DNA from: Candidatus Thalassospirochaeta sargassi
Lineage (GTDB): Bacteria > Spirochaetota > Spirochaetia > UBA9216
Length of the DNA stretch: 47,088 bases
Assembly (NCBI GenBank): GCA_028532855.1
Contig: JAQQAL010000030.1
Span: forward strand, 1 to 47,088
Reading direction: 5' to 3'
Positions 16,944 through 25,957 of this stretch are shown piece by piece; within the stretch, counting starts at the first letter, position 1; each line of letters begins with the position of its first letter. The notes below the pieces were generated by a model that had not been told where the DNA came from, searched no databases, and saw nothing but the letters and a program-made list of their open reading frames with translations. Position numbers and translations under genes: made by a program.

Positions 16944-17078
16944 GCCTGCTCTCCTTTGTAAATATTACCGATTTTACCATAAAAACACCATGAAAGATAG
17001 GATTTATTTGTCTAACTGTATGATGTTTGACAGATAACTGAGAGGTTATTTCTGAAAGTGAATTTAAAACATATTTGC

Positions 17079-17106
17079 TTGACGGCTGGTTATTGTATGA
17101 TAGAAT
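17079..17106 (+). promoter_or_regulatory. promoter of the LIV-type ABC operon
   Basis: -35 TTGACG (17079-17084) and -10 TAGAAT (17101-17106) are separated by 16 bases, and the expected start is near 17113. The FadR-type operator at 17109-17119 covers that start. Confidence 0.65.
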
Positions 17107-17108
17107 GG

Positions 17109-17119
17109 TTGTATTACAA
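17109..17119. promoter_or_regulatory. FadR-type operator TTGT-ATT-ACAA (site 1)
   Basis: An 11-bp palindrome with perfect TTGT/ACAA arms and a three-base centre, as expected for FadR-family regulators (T.GTNNNAC.A). It overlaps the predicted transcription start of the ABC operon. A further related stretch, ATTGTATGAT, lies between the -35 and -10 boxes. Confidence 0.6.
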
Positions 17120-17140
17120 TCCAACACAAAGGAGAGATGG

Positions 17141-18403
17141 ATGAAGAAAGGTTTTAAATTTTATGTTGTCGCTCTGGCAATCATTCTGGTTTTCGGAAAT
17201 GTCCTCGCTGCAACTGCTGAAGGTCAGCAGGAAGCAAGCAATCCGGAAGAGTACAAACTTGGTTTTATGTCATCATTGAGCGGTATTTTTGCTGCTGTTG
17301 CTGAGACACAAAAGATGGGAATGATTCTTGCCGCAGACGAGTTTAATGCAAAAGGCGGACTTGATATGCCCTGGGGTAAGGTTCCTGTTACCTATGAAGT
17401 TAAAGATGCTGAAGCAAAACTCGATGTAGGTGTACGAAGATTCAGAGAATTGCAGGAAGCAGGAATAAATGGTTTTACAGGAACTGCGTGGAATCCTATT
17501 TCCGCTGCGATCAACGAAGAAATGAAGATGAACCCCCTGCCTTACCTCGCGGCAAATGTGCCTGCGCTTGATTCTTTCAGAAAGGGGAATCCTGCAATTG
17601 GAACATATTCTGTAGCGTTTACCCCCTGGAGTATTGGATATCTTTCCGGTGGTGCAGCAATAGAAAAGCTGGGTGCAAAGAAAATTTTCTGGGTTTCCCG
17701 TGCTGATTCATGGGGTGCAACACAGTTTGAGGGCCTTGAAGCAGCCATCGAAGAGCTTGGTGGTGAGGTTGTTGGTTTTGCTGAGTATCCCAAGGGGACA
17801 GTTGATTTCACTGCGGCTATCAATAAAGCGCTCGAGGTAAAACCCGATGTTTTCATGGCCTGCCAGTTCGGTGGTGATGCAATAGCTCTTTTTAAACAGG
17901 CTTATGATATGGGACTGCATGAAGAATCAATGCTGTTCAATACATGGACAACAAACCTTGTAGCAAAAGGAATCCCTTCTGATGCTCTCAAGAACCTTTA
18001 TGCATTGGATTTCTACTACTGGAATATGGAAGGATTTGAAGACCAGGCTCTTGCTGATGCCGCAGTTAAGTTTACTGAAGCACATAGAGAGCGCTGGGGT
18101 GAAGCTCCTGATGCATATGGTGCAATTGCTTACATGGCTGCCAAGATCCTGTTTGAAGCAGTTGAAGAAGCCGGTTCTTTTGCAACGGAAGATGTTGCGG
18201 CAGTTCTGGATACAAAAACATTTGACACTATAAAGGGGCCTATGTCATTCAGAGAGGATCATGAGCTTCTCGGAGATTATCTGGCTTTTATTGTTAAGGG
18301 AAAAGCTCCTGAAGAAATGTCAAGTGATGATGATTTCTGGCATGTGGAAGGTTATTTCGGCGGTGATTCTGCAATGCCTTCACTCGAGTCATTGGGTTAC
18401 TAA
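17141..18403 (+). CDS. ABC transporter substrate-binding protein (LIV/branched-chain type)
   Basis: A 420-residue periplasmic-binding protein of the type I fold (Peripla_BP_6). A signal peptide of about 23-25 residues (KKGFKFYV..., ending near LAATA) is followed by EGQQEAS. The mature part starts with YKLGFMSSLSGIFAAVAETQKMG, typical for LivK-like receptors. There is no lipobox cysteine, so it may be soluble or held by an uncleaved signal anchor. Start: GGAG six bases before the ATG at 17141. LivK-like receptors bind amino acids, amides, urea or aromatic and carboxylic compounds; the neighbouring dehydrogenase suggests a non-amino-acid ligand. A strong hairpin after the gene separates it from the other components. 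Confidence 0.85.
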   Translation: MKKGFKFYVVALAIILVFGNVLAATAEGQQEASNPEEYKLGFMSSLSGIFAAVAETQKMGMILAADEFNAKGGLDMPWGKVPVTYEVKDAEAKLDVGVRRFRELQEAGINGFTGTAWNPISAAINEEMKMNPLPYLAANVPALDSFRKGNPAIGTYSVAFTPWSIGYLSGGAAIEKLGAKKIFWVSRADSWGATQFEGLEAAIEELGGEVVGFAEYPKGTVDFTAAINKALEVKPDVFMACQFGGDAIALFKQAYDMGLHEESMLFNTWTTNLVAKGIPSDALKNLYALDFYYWNMEGFEDQALADAAVKFTEAHRERWGEAPDAYGAIAYMAAKILFEAVEEAGSFATEDVAAVLDTKTFDTIKGPMSFREDHELLGDYLAFIVKGKAPEEMSSDDDFWHVEGYFGGDSAMPSLESLGY

Positions 18404-18411
18404 TATTCATT

Positions 18412-18449
18412 AGAGATATGCTGCAACTGCAGCATATCTCTATCTTTTT
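18412..18449 (+). terminator. intercistronic hairpin/attenuator after the binding-protein gene
   Basis: AGAGATATGCTGCA (18412-18425) pairs with TGCAGCATATCTCT (18428-18441) and is followed by ATCTTTTT. It lies between the binding-protein gene and the ATPase gene, so only part of transcription should continue. This would give more binding protein than transporter. Confidence 0.75.
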
Positions 18450-18480
18450 ATCAATTAAATTTTAATTAAAAGGAGGGTTT

Positions 18481-19242
18481 ATGAGCACATCTTTGATAGA
18501 GACAAAGGGTGTATCTAAAATCTTTGGAGCCTTTACTGCAGTTGATAAAGTTGATTTTGCAATAGAAGAAAATGATGCCGTAGGAATTATCGGTCCAAAC
18601 GGCGCAGGTAAAACCACTTTTATCAATATTCTTACCGGGAATTTTATTCCGGAGGAAGGAAGAATTTTCTACATGGGAAAAGATATAACCGATGTCAGAA
18701 TTGAAAAAAGAATCGAGATGGGTATATTCAGAACTTTTCAGCTCGTTCATGTTTTTGACAATGTTTCGGTTTACGAAAACCTGGCCCTCTCTTATTACCG
18801 TAAAGAAGAAAATAGATCCGTTCCACTTAATATGTTTCTTGTAAATTTTCTTAAAAAGAAAGATATCAGACGGAAGGTTGAGGAAGCTCTTGAACTTTTC
18901 CATCTGGAAAAGAAAATGGATGATATTGTGGGGAATCTTTCATTAGGTAATCAGAAGAAACTTGAGATTGCAATGGCATGGATTGCTGATCCTGCTATTT
19001 TTATTCTGGATGAGCCTTTTGCAGGAATCAGTGATCATGAAATTGATGACATCCTGGTTATTCTGAAGAAACTTCACCATAAGAAAACGATTATCATTGT
19101 AGAACATAAGCTTTCCAAGCTTACTGAAATTGTGGATACCCTATGTGTTATGCATGAGGGGCAGGTCATAGCCTCTGGACCATGTGAAGAAACCCTGAAT
19201 AATCCTGAAGTCAGGAAAAGCTACTGGAAAATAGAAGATTAG
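18481..19242 (+). CDS. LIV-type ABC transporter ATPase (LivG-like)
   Basis: A 253-residue ATPase of the branched-chain transporter class. It has Walker A GPNGAGKTT (about residues 39-47), Q-loop near FRTFQLVHVF, signature LSLGNQKK (slightly divergent from LSGGQ), Walker B IFILDEPFAG and switch His in IIIVEHK. The C-terminal extension is that of LivG rather than LivF. GGAGG precedes the ATG. It pairs with the second ATPase 12 bases downstream. Confidence 0.88.
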   Translation: MSTSLIETKGVSKIFGAFTAVDKVDFAIEENDAVGIIGPNGAGKTTFINILTGNFIPEEGRIFYMGKDITDVRIEKRIEMGIFRTFQLVHVFDNVSVYENLALSYYRKEENRSVPLNMFLVNFLKKKDIRRKVEEALELFHLEKKMDDIVGNLSLGNQKKLEIAMAWIADPAIFILDEPFAGISDHEIDDILVILKKLHHKKTIIIVEHKLSKLTEIVDTLCVMHEGQVIASGPCEETLNNPEVRKSYWKIED

Positions 19243-19254
19243 ACGGAGAATTAT

Positions 19255-19947
19255 ATGAGTCAGAATAGTTTACTAGAGGTGAATGAGCTATATGTGAATT
19301 ATGGCAAGCTTGCTGTATTGTTCGACATATCTCTGAAGATTAATACCTCTGAAGTTGTGTTTCTAGTCGGTAGAAACGGTGCGGGAAAAACAACCCTTTT
19401 TAGAACAATAGCAGGATTCCTGGAGCCTAGAGAGGGCGAAGTAACTTTTAAAGGTGACGTAATCAGTGGTATGGGTGCATACAAGATAGCCCGGAAGGGT
19501 GTTAAATACATCCATCAGGATAAGAGTGTATTTGGAGATTTGACCATTAAAGAAAATCTTGAGCTCAGCAGTTATGCTACCGGAGATTATGACTGGGAAC
19601 CTGTATTTGCTATGTTTCCGAAATTGAAGATTCTACTCGATCGAAAAGCAGGAAAACTGAGCGGAGGCGAAAAACAGATGCTGCTGATGGGGATGGCGAT
19701 TATCGGTAAGCCTGATTTGGTGATGATGGATGAGCCGACTGAAGGACTGGCACCCCATGTTATACAGGATCTTGCTGTGAGTTTTAAGGAAATAAGTAAG
19801 ACTACAACACTTTTTATTGTGGAACAGAACCTCCCCATTATTGCAGATATTGCGGACAGGGTATACTGCATGAGGGAAGGCAAGATAATAGTAGAAGAAG
19901 GCTGCAGGGAAGATATTCAGGATCTCTGCTTTGAGAAGCATCTTTAA
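19255..19947 (+). CDS. LIV-type ABC transporter ATPase (LivF-like)
   Basis: A 230-residue ATPase with Walker A GRNGAGKTT, signature LSGGEKQML, Walker B LVMMDEPTEGLAP and switch His replaced by Gln in LFIVEQN, as is normal for LivF-type subunits. It forms the ATPase heterodimer with the preceding protein at the inner membrane. The usual TL/AG positions read GVKYIHQDKSVFGDLTIKENLE, also LivF-like. Confidence 0.88.
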   Translation: MSQNSLLEVNELYVNYGKLAVLFDISLKINTSEVVFLVGRNGAGKTTLFRTIAGFLEPREGEVTFKGDVISGMGAYKIARKGVKYIHQDKSVFGDLTIKENLELSSYATGDYDWEPVFAMFPKLKILLDRKAGKLSGGEKQMLLMGMAIIGKPDLVMMDEPTEGLAPHVIQDLAVSFKEISKTTTLFIVEQNLPIIADIADRVYCMREGKIIVEEGCREDIQDLCFEKHL

Positions 19948-19961
19948 GGCGGGAGAAAATA

Positions 19962-20939
19962 ATGAATAAGAAATTACTATCAATTTTAGGCCCTGTGATT
20001 ATTGTAGCACTGATGATTGTATTCCGATATTTATTCCCCAATAAAATTACTTTTTTAACGGAAGTGGGTATCTTTTCAATCTATGTTATGGGGAATAATA
20101 TTTTAATGGGATATCTGGGCTATACATCCTTCGGGCAGCCTTTTTACCTCAGTGTCGGGGCATATTCAGCTGCTATCTTTTTTGCTTATTTTGGCGGCAA
20201 CATCTTCTTGGCGATAATAGTTGCAATTGTAGTGGGTTTGCTGCTTTCTCTTGTTCTTGCTCCAGGACTCATGAGGCTGAAGAGCAGTTATTTTACGCTT
20301 ATTAATGCTGCTTTATGTATGATAGGTGTTTTTATTTTTGAAAGATTACTGATTGATGTAACAAACGGAAACGATGGCTTATGGTTTCGTGGAAATATGG
20401 CGGCAACGCCCCTGCTTGATGTCAGGTATCCTAAAAACTTCTTTTTCTTCGTTCTATTGATTCTGCTTATAGCTTTTTATCTATATCAGAAAATGGATAA
20501 ATCAGCGTTCGGTATTTCAATGAAGGCAACAAAGGCTAATCCTGAGAAAATGACATTCCTCGGATATAACGTTTTTAAAATACGTTCTATAGGTTATGCC
20601 ATCTCGATAATGATGTCGACTCTTGCCGGTTCGCTCTATGCGATAAACTTCGGTTTTGTGAACCCTAATCTTGGAGAAAATACACGAGCTATTGAGGTCC
20701 TGCTTGCTACACTCATAGGCGGTGTCGGCTCAGTTTTCGGACCGTTTTTCGGCGCCCTTGGTTTTCTTGGTATGAAAGATATTGTCAGTACATTCATGAC
20801 TAGATGGGAATTTGTTGTAGGAGTTCTGACTATAATAGTACTGTTTAAATTCAACAGGGGAATCTGGGGTCTTATTGAAGATGGTGCCGGTTTAGTTCAG
20901 CGCGGCAGAAATAAGAAGACAGTGAAGGTAGGGGAATAA
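19962..20939 (+). CDS. LIV-type ABC transporter permease (LivM-like)
   Basis: A 325-residue membrane protein with about 8-9 predicted helices. GYLGYTSFGQPFYLSVGAYSAA is the LivM signature region, and ATLIGGVGSVFGPFFGALG is the conserved coupling segment near the C-terminus. It ends with a charged cytoplasmic tail. It lies 14 bases after the LivF-like gene and two bases before the second permease gene. Confidence 0.87.
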   Translation: MNKKLLSILGPVIIVALMIVFRYLFPNKITFLTEVGIFSIYVMGNNILMGYLGYTSFGQPFYLSVGAYSAAIFFAYFGGNIFLAIIVAIVVGLLLSLVLAPGLMRLKSSYFTLINAALCMIGVFIFERLLIDVTNGNDGLWFRGNMAATPLLDVRYPKNFFFFVLLILLIAFYLYQKMDKSAFGISMKATKANPEKMTFLGYNVFKIRSIGYAISIMMSTLAGSLYAINFGFVNPNLGENTRAIEVLLATLIGGVGSVFGPFFGALGFLGMKDIVSTFMTRWEFVVGVLTIIVLFKFNRGIWGLIEDGAGLVQRGRNKKTVKVGE

Positions 20940-20941
20940 AC

Positions 20942-21799
20942 ATGGAAATTTGGATTACAGCAATAATATACGGACTGGCTTCCAGTGGTATTCTTTTTCT
21001 TGTTTCATTAGCTCTGTCAATTGGATACGGATTGATGAGAGTCGTAAATATGGAGGCGATGGTATATTACTCCTTTGGAGCCTACGTTACTTATACTATT
21101 ATGTCTTTGACGGGAAGCTTCATTCTTGGAGCCCTCGGCGGCATGCTTGTTGGTGCCGGCCTCGGGCTGCTAGTTGAAACGCAGTTGCTTCGGAAGATAT
21201 ATAACCGAGAAATGATGTTCACCATGGTTGTTACCTTCGGCGTTTTTATGATAGGCATTGGAATTATTCAGTTTGTCTGGGGGCTTGAGCCGAAACCGGT
21301 GGCTTCTCCGATTAGCGGGATTGTTAAGTTTTTCGGGGGGGTTCAGATTCCCGCCTACAGGCTTCTGATTATTGTCATTGCAGTTATTGCCTACATTCTG
21401 ATCCAACTGATGATGAATAAAACTATAATTGGTAAGGCTTTAAGGGCAGGTATCGACAATCGTGAAAATGTTGAAGGTCTTGGTGTAAATATTAATAAGA
21501 TATTCACAATTACTTTTGTTGTAGCCAGTGCATTTGCCGGGCTCGGAGGCGCGTTGAATGCACCACTTGTTATGGTTGGTCCCTATATGGGATTTGATAT
21601 GCTTCTCTTTGCTTTTATCACAGTAATCCTTGGTGGGCTTGGTAGTATCAAAGGCACTATGGTTGCTGCCCTTATTCTGGGACAGGTAATTAACGTCGGC
21701 GGTACTATATGGGCGCCTTTGGCGACTGTTGGTCCGTTCATAGTTATGTTTTTCACTATACTAATCAGACCGACAGGACTGTTTGGAAAGGACATTTAA
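20942..21799 (+). CDS. LIV-type ABC transporter permease (LivH-like)
   Basis: A 285-residue permease with about 8 helices. SLALSIGYGLMRVVNMEAMVYYSFGAYVTY corresponds to the LivH region that usually reads N(F/L)AHG; here the small polar motif is replaced by NMEAM, a visible departure. VILGGLGSIKGTMVAALILG is the conserved coupling segment. Gene order (receptor, G, F, M, H) differs from the E. coli livKHMGF order. Confidence 0.86.
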   Translation: MEIWITAIIYGLASSGILFLVSLALSIGYGLMRVVNMEAMVYYSFGAYVTYTIMSLTGSFILGALGGMLVGAGLGLLVETQLLRKIYNREMMFTMVVTFGVFMIGIGIIQFVWGLEPKPVASPISGIVKFFGGVQIPAYRLLIIVIAVIAYILIQLMMNKTIIGKALRAGIDNRENVEGLGVNINKIFTITFVVASAFAGLGGALNAPLVMVGPYMGFDMLLFAFITVILGGLGSIKGTMVAALILGQVINVGGTIWAPLATVGPFIVMFFTILIRPTGLFGKDI

Positions 21800-21824
21800 C
21801 GTATTCAAAAAATAAGGAGTTAGA

Positions 21825-22859
21825 ATGAAAGCCTGGGTTCTGGAAGAATATAATAGTCCTCTCATCCTGCAGGATGTCGATGATCCTGTATGCGGTGATG
21901 ACGATGTTATTGTAAAAACTGTAGGTGCGGGGGTCTGCCGCACCGATCTAAAGATTTATCATGGGCATCTGGATTGGGTGACAAAGCTTCCCCATATTCA
22001 GGGGCATGAAATATCGGGCGTTGTTGCTGAGGTCGGAAAAAACGTTAAAACGCTTAAGCCGGGTGATCGCGGCATTGTTTACCATTATATAGCCTGCAGA
22101 GATTGTGAATTCTGCAGAACAGGTCGTGAAAATATATGTGAACATATAAAGCGGGCAGGCTTTGAGCTTAAGGGCGGGTTTGCGGAATACGTTTCCGTTC
22201 CCGCATATAATTTCTGTAAAACTGATATCGACTACCCGCTGACGCATCTCTCGGTTTTGCCTGACGCTGTGGCAACCTCTTATCATTCAATTAAGACTCT
22301 GGGGCAGTTGAAGGCCTCGGATAAACTGCTTATCATCGGGCTGGGCGGGCTTGGGCTGCACGGTGTTCAGGTCGGCAAGATGATTGGTGCGGAGGTCGGC
22401 GGTATTGATCTGCGACCTGAAGCCCTGAAGGTGGCCAGGGAGCAGGGGGCTGATTTTGTCCTGGATGCTAATGATGATGATTTAGTCGAAAAGATTCTTG
22501 ATTGGTCCGGCGGTCTTGGCGCCGATGTAGTGATAGATGGTGTCGGTATTGCCGGGACTTTCAGCACAGCGTTGAAATATCTGAAGCGCGGGGGAAGGCT
22601 GGTTCTGATGGGGTATGACCCACTGAATCCGATCCCCCTGGATGCTCTGGGTATGCACTACAACGAATGGTCTATCATTGGATCACGCCTGGGAACAAAA
22701 CAGGAGCTCATGGAGATAATGGAGCATATCGGCAGAGGAAAACTGAAGCCGCTTGTTACCGAGGTGCTGCCTGTAAGTGACGTAAACCGAATTTTTACTG
22801 AATCGCTTATCGAGAAGAACATCGGTAGAATTGTACTTGATTGTGACAACTTTAGTTGA
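21825..22859 (+). CDS. zinc-dependent alcohol dehydrogenase (MDR family), first copy
   Basis: A 344-residue zinc-containing NAD(P)-dependent alcohol or polyol dehydrogenase. Catalytic zinc ligands are Cys38 and His61-Glu62 (GHEISG). The structural-zinc cysteines are Cys91, 94, 97 and 105 (CRDCEFCRTGRENIC). The Rossmann motif GLGGLGLHG and Asp in GIDLR (NAD preference) follow. It lies 25 bases after the LIV permease gene and is the last gene of that operon, so it probably oxidises the imported compound. Its final codons overlap the -35 box of the next promoter. Confidence 0.84.
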   Translation: MKAWVLEEYNSPLILQDVDDPVCGDDDVIVKTVGAGVCRTDLKIYHGHLDWVTKLPHIQGHEISGVVAEVGKNVKTLKPGDRGIVYHYIACRDCEFCRTGRENICEHIKRAGFELKGGFAEYVSVPAYNFCKTDIDYPLTHLSVLPDAVATSYHSIKTLGQLKASDKLLIIGLGGLGLHGVQVGKMIGAEVGGIDLRPEALKVAREQGADFVLDANDDDLVEKILDWSGGLGADVVIDGVGIAGTFSTALKYLKRGGRLVLMGYDPLNPIPLDALGMHYNEWSIIGSRLGTKQELMEIMEHIGRGKLKPLVTEVLPVSDVNRIFTESLIEKNIGRIVLDCDNFS

Positions 22860-22884
22860 CAAAACAATCGGGCAATGCTACAGT
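22856..22884 (+). promoter_or_regulatory. promoter of the second FadR-type regulator operon
   Basis: A perfect -35 TTGACA (22856-22861) and a -10-like TACAGT (22879-22884) are 17 bases apart. The -35 overlaps the stop codon of the preceding dehydrogenase gene. The expected start (about 22891) falls inside the long palindrome at 22884-22904. Confidence 0.65.
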
Positions 22885-22904
22885 AGTATTGTCATACAAT
22901 ACTA
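22884..22904. promoter_or_regulatory. FadR-type operator, perfect 21-bp palindrome (site 2)
   Basis: TAGTATTGT and ACAATACTA are perfect 9-base arms around CAT. The core TTGT-CAT-ACAA fits the FadR-family pattern. It sits on the transcription start just upstream of the FadR-type regulator gene, so negative autoregulation is the simplest reading. Confidence 0.75.
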
Positions 22905-22913
22905 TGTGGGAAG

Positions 22914-23621
22914 ATGATGAATTTTATTAAGATTAATAAGGTTAGTAAAACAGAAGAGGTTATAGAATATCTCAAGAATCAGATTCTAACCCGAAATCTT
23001 CGTCCGGGCGAGAAGCTTCCTGTTGAAGAAGCCCTTGCTGAAAATATGGGAGTAGGTCGCGGTACTATACGGGAAGCTCTCAGGGTTCTGATTCATCTCG
23101 GTTTGATAGAACGTAATAGCAGCGGGACTTATGTGACAGAAAGTACTACACAGGCTGCGACCCACATAGAACCCTATGTTTACCGGGATATTATCGAGGT
23201 GATGGAGGTTCGGAGGGTTATCGAACCGGCACTGGCCGAGATGGCAACCGTACGTGGAGATAGGGTTTTGATTGACAGGTTGGGAGAAGAGCTTGCTGAA
23301 ATGAGAAGTAAGGTCGAGGACCCTGACTCTTTCCTGAGTCATGATCATTTGTTTCACGATCTCATTTCGCAGGCTGCTGGAAATTATCTTTTTCGAAATT
23401 TTTTATCCAGTTTTGAAGATCTTATGAGTAAAAACCAGGAAGTGGTTCTTAAGGAACGATTTAATCATATAATGCCGAAATCGCTAGGTTTTCATGAACG
23501 AATATATGAATCAATTAACAGCGGTGATAAAGAAGGTGCCTTTCTTTATATGAAACGCCATATTGATGATGTTGAGTCTGAATTTGCGATCATCGCTAAA
23601 AATGAAAAAGGAGAGGGTTGA
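22914..23621 (+). CDS. GntR-family regulator, FadR/VanR subfamily (second)
   Basis: A 235-residue regulator with a winged helix (LKNQILTRNLRPGEKLP, MGVGRGTIREALRVL) and an FCD domain from about residue 90 (VMEVRRVIEPALAEM, DHLFHDLISQAAGNYLF). Two start codons in tandem (22914 and 22917) are possible; the ribosome site is weak (GGGAAG). Its stop overlaps the start of the next dehydrogenase gene (TGATG), so it is co-transcribed with the pathway it likely controls. A perfect operator-like palindrome lies ten bases before its start codon. Confidence 0.87.
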   Translation: MMNFIKINKVSKTEEVIEYLKNQILTRNLRPGEKLPVEEALAENMGVGRGTIREALRVLIHLGLIERNSSGTYVTESTTQAATHIEPYVYRDIIEVMEVRRVIEPALAEMATVRGDRVLIDRLGEELAEMRSKVEDPDSFLSHDHLFHDLISQAAGNYLFRNFLSSFEDLMSKNQEVVLKERFNHIMPKSLGFHERIYESINSGDKEGAFLYMKRHIDDVESEFAIIAKNEKGEG

Positions 23622-24694
23622 TGAATATACCTGAAAAGATGAAGGCCGTCGTGTTAATGGGGCCGGATCATATTGAAGTTAAAGAGGTTGATGTACCAAA
23701 ACCCGGTCCTGTAGATGTCCTTATAAAAGTTGAGTCTTGTGCATTGTGCGGCTCTGATTCCGGGCTTATACACTCACCTTTTCCGGGACAGCCGCCTTAC
23801 GGTGAGCACATTATCGGGCATGAGTATGCAGGTACAGTTGTTGCTCTCGGTGAGACTGTAGATGAGTTTGAAATTGGCGACAGGGTAACTGTTGAAGCGC
23901 ATTACGGATGCGGACGCTGTAGAAACTGCAGGCTTGGTGATTACACTGCCTGTCTTAACTACGGAAAGCCTGAAAAAGGACACCGTGCAAACGGTTTTAC
24001 CACACCCGGTGGAAATGCACAGTATGTTATCAACCATATAAACACAGTACATAAAATACCTGATCACGTATCGATGGATGAAGCGTCACTCGCTACTAAT
24101 CTTGGATGCGTTCTTTACGGGTTTGAGACGGTAGGCGGTTTTATTGCCGGACAGTCAGTTGTTGTTTTCGGTCCGGGTCCTATGGGATTAAGCGCTGTCC
24201 AGGCTGCAAGAGCAATGGGCGCAGGTAAAATTATCCTGATGGGAACAAGAGATTCCAGGCTGAAAATTGCAAAGGATCTCGGAGCTGATGTCGTTGTTAA
24301 TGTAAAAGAACATGATGCGTATGAAGCCATTATGGATGAAACCGGAGGTCTTGGCTGTGATTACGCCGTAGAATCATCTGGGTCTCAGGCCGGATTAGGC
24401 GCCGCCATCAAATCCACCAAACGTATGGGAAAGGTTCTTCTTGTAGGGTTTCCCCATGTTCCCTTTCCTGCTGATTTTGAAGATTTAGCTCTAAATAATA
24501 AGTACATTTATACAGTCAGAGGTGAGGGCTGGGCCAATGTAGGCCGGGCTGTTTCGTTTCTTGACCGAGGATTAGTTGATTTGAAGCCCATGATTACTCA
24601 TACGTTTCCGATTGATGAAATAAACCAGGCGTTCGAGACGTTTAATAAGAGAATTGACGGCGCAATAAAAGTTATTTCCAGACCGCAGGAGTAA
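23621..24694 (+). CDS. zinc-dependent dehydrogenase (MDR family), second copy
   Basis: A 357-residue zinc dehydrogenase. Cys43 (LCGSD) and His67-Glu68 (GHEYAG) are catalytic ligands; Cys97, 100, 103 and 111 (GCGRCRNCRLGDYTAC) bind structural zinc. Rossmann GPGPMGL follows. The ATG at 23621 is preferred over TTG at 23618 because GGAG then has about seven bases of spacing, and it overlaps the regulator stop by one base. It is a close paralogue of the protein at 29336, with long identical blocks such as HEYAGTVV, GHRANGFTT and CLNYG. With the creatininase-like hydrolase nearby it is a candidate for a cyclitol/keto-cyclitol dehydrogenase (IolM-like), an inference. Confidence 0.84.
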   Translation: MNIPEKMKAVVLMGPDHIEVKEVDVPKPGPVDVLIKVESCALCGSDSGLIHSPFPGQPPYGEHIIGHEYAGTVVALGETVDEFEIGDRVTVEAHYGCGRCRNCRLGDYTACLNYGKPEKGHRANGFTTPGGNAQYVINHINTVHKIPDHVSMDEASLATNLGCVLYGFETVGGFIAGQSVVVFGPGPMGLSAVQAARAMGAGKIILMGTRDSRLKIAKDLGADVVVNVKEHDAYEAIMDETGGLGCDYAVESSGSQAGLGAAIKSTKRMGKVLLVGFPHVPFPADFEDLALNNKYIYTVRGEGWANVGRAVSFLDRGLVDLKPMITHTFPIDEINQAFETFNKRIDGAIKVISRPQE

Positions 24695-24696
24695 GA

Positions 24697-25944
24697 ATGG
24701 GAACTGTACTTTTAATAGCGACAATGGACACAAAAAGCGAAGAAGCTTATTATGTTCGTGATGAAATTATTGCCGGTGGGCATGAGGTTATCATTATGAA
24801 TGCCGGTATGTTTCTTCCTTTCAATGGTGAAGTAGATATCAAGGCTTCCGAGGTCGTTCAGGCCGGTTCGGGAATGACTATAGACGAAATGCTGGCTTTA
24901 AAAAATAAGGGCCGATGCATAGATGCTGTCATTGCCGGGGTTGAGGTTATTACCCGCAGGTTGTTTTCTGAGGGTAAAGTTGACGGTATCATAAGTATTG
25001 GCGGGGCACAGGGAACTAATATCGGTACTGCTGCCATGAGAACGCTTCCGTTCGGAATACCGAAATTCATGGTCGCAACCGTTGCTTCTGGCACAGCCAC
25101 ATTCGGTCCGTTTGTCGGGACAAAGGATGTGATAATGATGCATTCTGTCTGTGATATACAGGGGCTGAACATCGTTACACGTAAAGTGTTCGAGAATGCC
25201 GCAGCGTCTATATGCGGAATGATTGACCGTGGTGCACGGAAGAAGGATTCTGCGGCTAAGGGGCGGAAGGGCTCGATTGCTGTCTCAATGTTAGGTACAA
25301 CTACTCCTGGCGCCTTAAGAGCCAAAGAGCTGATTGAGGCCGAAGGCTATGATTTTGTAGCCTTTCATCAGAACGGTACCGGCGGCATTGCAATGGAGGA
25401 GATGATTTTAGAAGGCCTTTTCGAGGGTGTTCTCGATATTAACCTGCATGAAATCGGGGATCGCTTTGTAGGTGGTCTCCATGGGTCTATCCGTGAGGGA
25501 CGGCTTGAGAGTGCTGCAAAATGCGGGCTACCGCAGGTGATTGCCCCGGGAAGCGCTAATTATTCGGTTCAGGGTCCGGTTCCGGAACTTTCAGATGAGC
25601 TTAAGGCACGCAAGTATATTGTTCACAACCCGACACTAACCCTGGTAAGATTGACTCCTGAAGAGCTTAAAGAAGTTGGCAGGATAACCGCAGAAAAGAT
25701 AAATGCCGCTTCGGAATATACCTCTGTATTCATTCCTTTAAAAGGATTTTCCTTTCCCGACGCTGAGGGCAGGGAGCATTGGGAACCGGAGGGCAATGAT
25801 GCCTATATTTCCGCTTTGAAAGCTAATCTCAATGATGATGTTGAGTATAAGGAACTTGATCTGCATATAAATGATCATGAGTTTATTGATATTGCTGTAG
25901 CCAGGCTTTTTGAGATGATAGAAGCCAGGACAGCTGATAATTAG
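24697..25944 (+). CDS. UPF0261/Tm-1-like ATP-binding domain protein
   Basis: A 415-residue member of the Tm-1-like/UPF0261 family. The start GTVLLIATMDTKSEEAYYVRDEI and the later GGAQGTNIGTAAMRTLPFGIPKFMVATVASG and MLGTTTPGALRAKELIEAEG segments are characteristic. Plant Tm-1 binds ATP and inhibits a viral replicase; the bacterial role is unknown, and in many genomes these proteins sit beside a PEP hydrolase/IGPS-like TIM-barrel protein. That partner is absent here. It begins two bases after the dehydrogenase gene, so it belongs to the regulator operon and likely contributes to the same catabolic route. Confidence 0.8.
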   Translation: MGTVLLIATMDTKSEEAYYVRDEIIAGGHEVIIMNAGMFLPFNGEVDIKASEVVQAGSGMTIDEMLALKNKGRCIDAVIAGVEVITRRLFSEGKVDGIISIGGAQGTNIGTAAMRTLPFGIPKFMVATVASGTATFGPFVGTKDVIMMHSVCDIQGLNIVTRKVFENAAASICGMIDRGARKKDSAAKGRKGSIAVSMLGTTTPGALRAKELIEAEGYDFVAFHQNGTGGIAMEEMILEGLFEGVLDINLHEIGDRFVGGLHGSIREGRLESAAKCGLPQVIAPGSANYSVQGPVPELSDELKARKYIVHNPTLTLVRLTPEELKEVGRITAEKINAASEYTSVFIPLKGFSFPDAEGREHWEPEGNDAYISALKANLNDDVEYKELDLHINDHEFIDIAVARLFEMIEARTADN

Positions 25945-25957
25945 GTTTAGGAAATCA

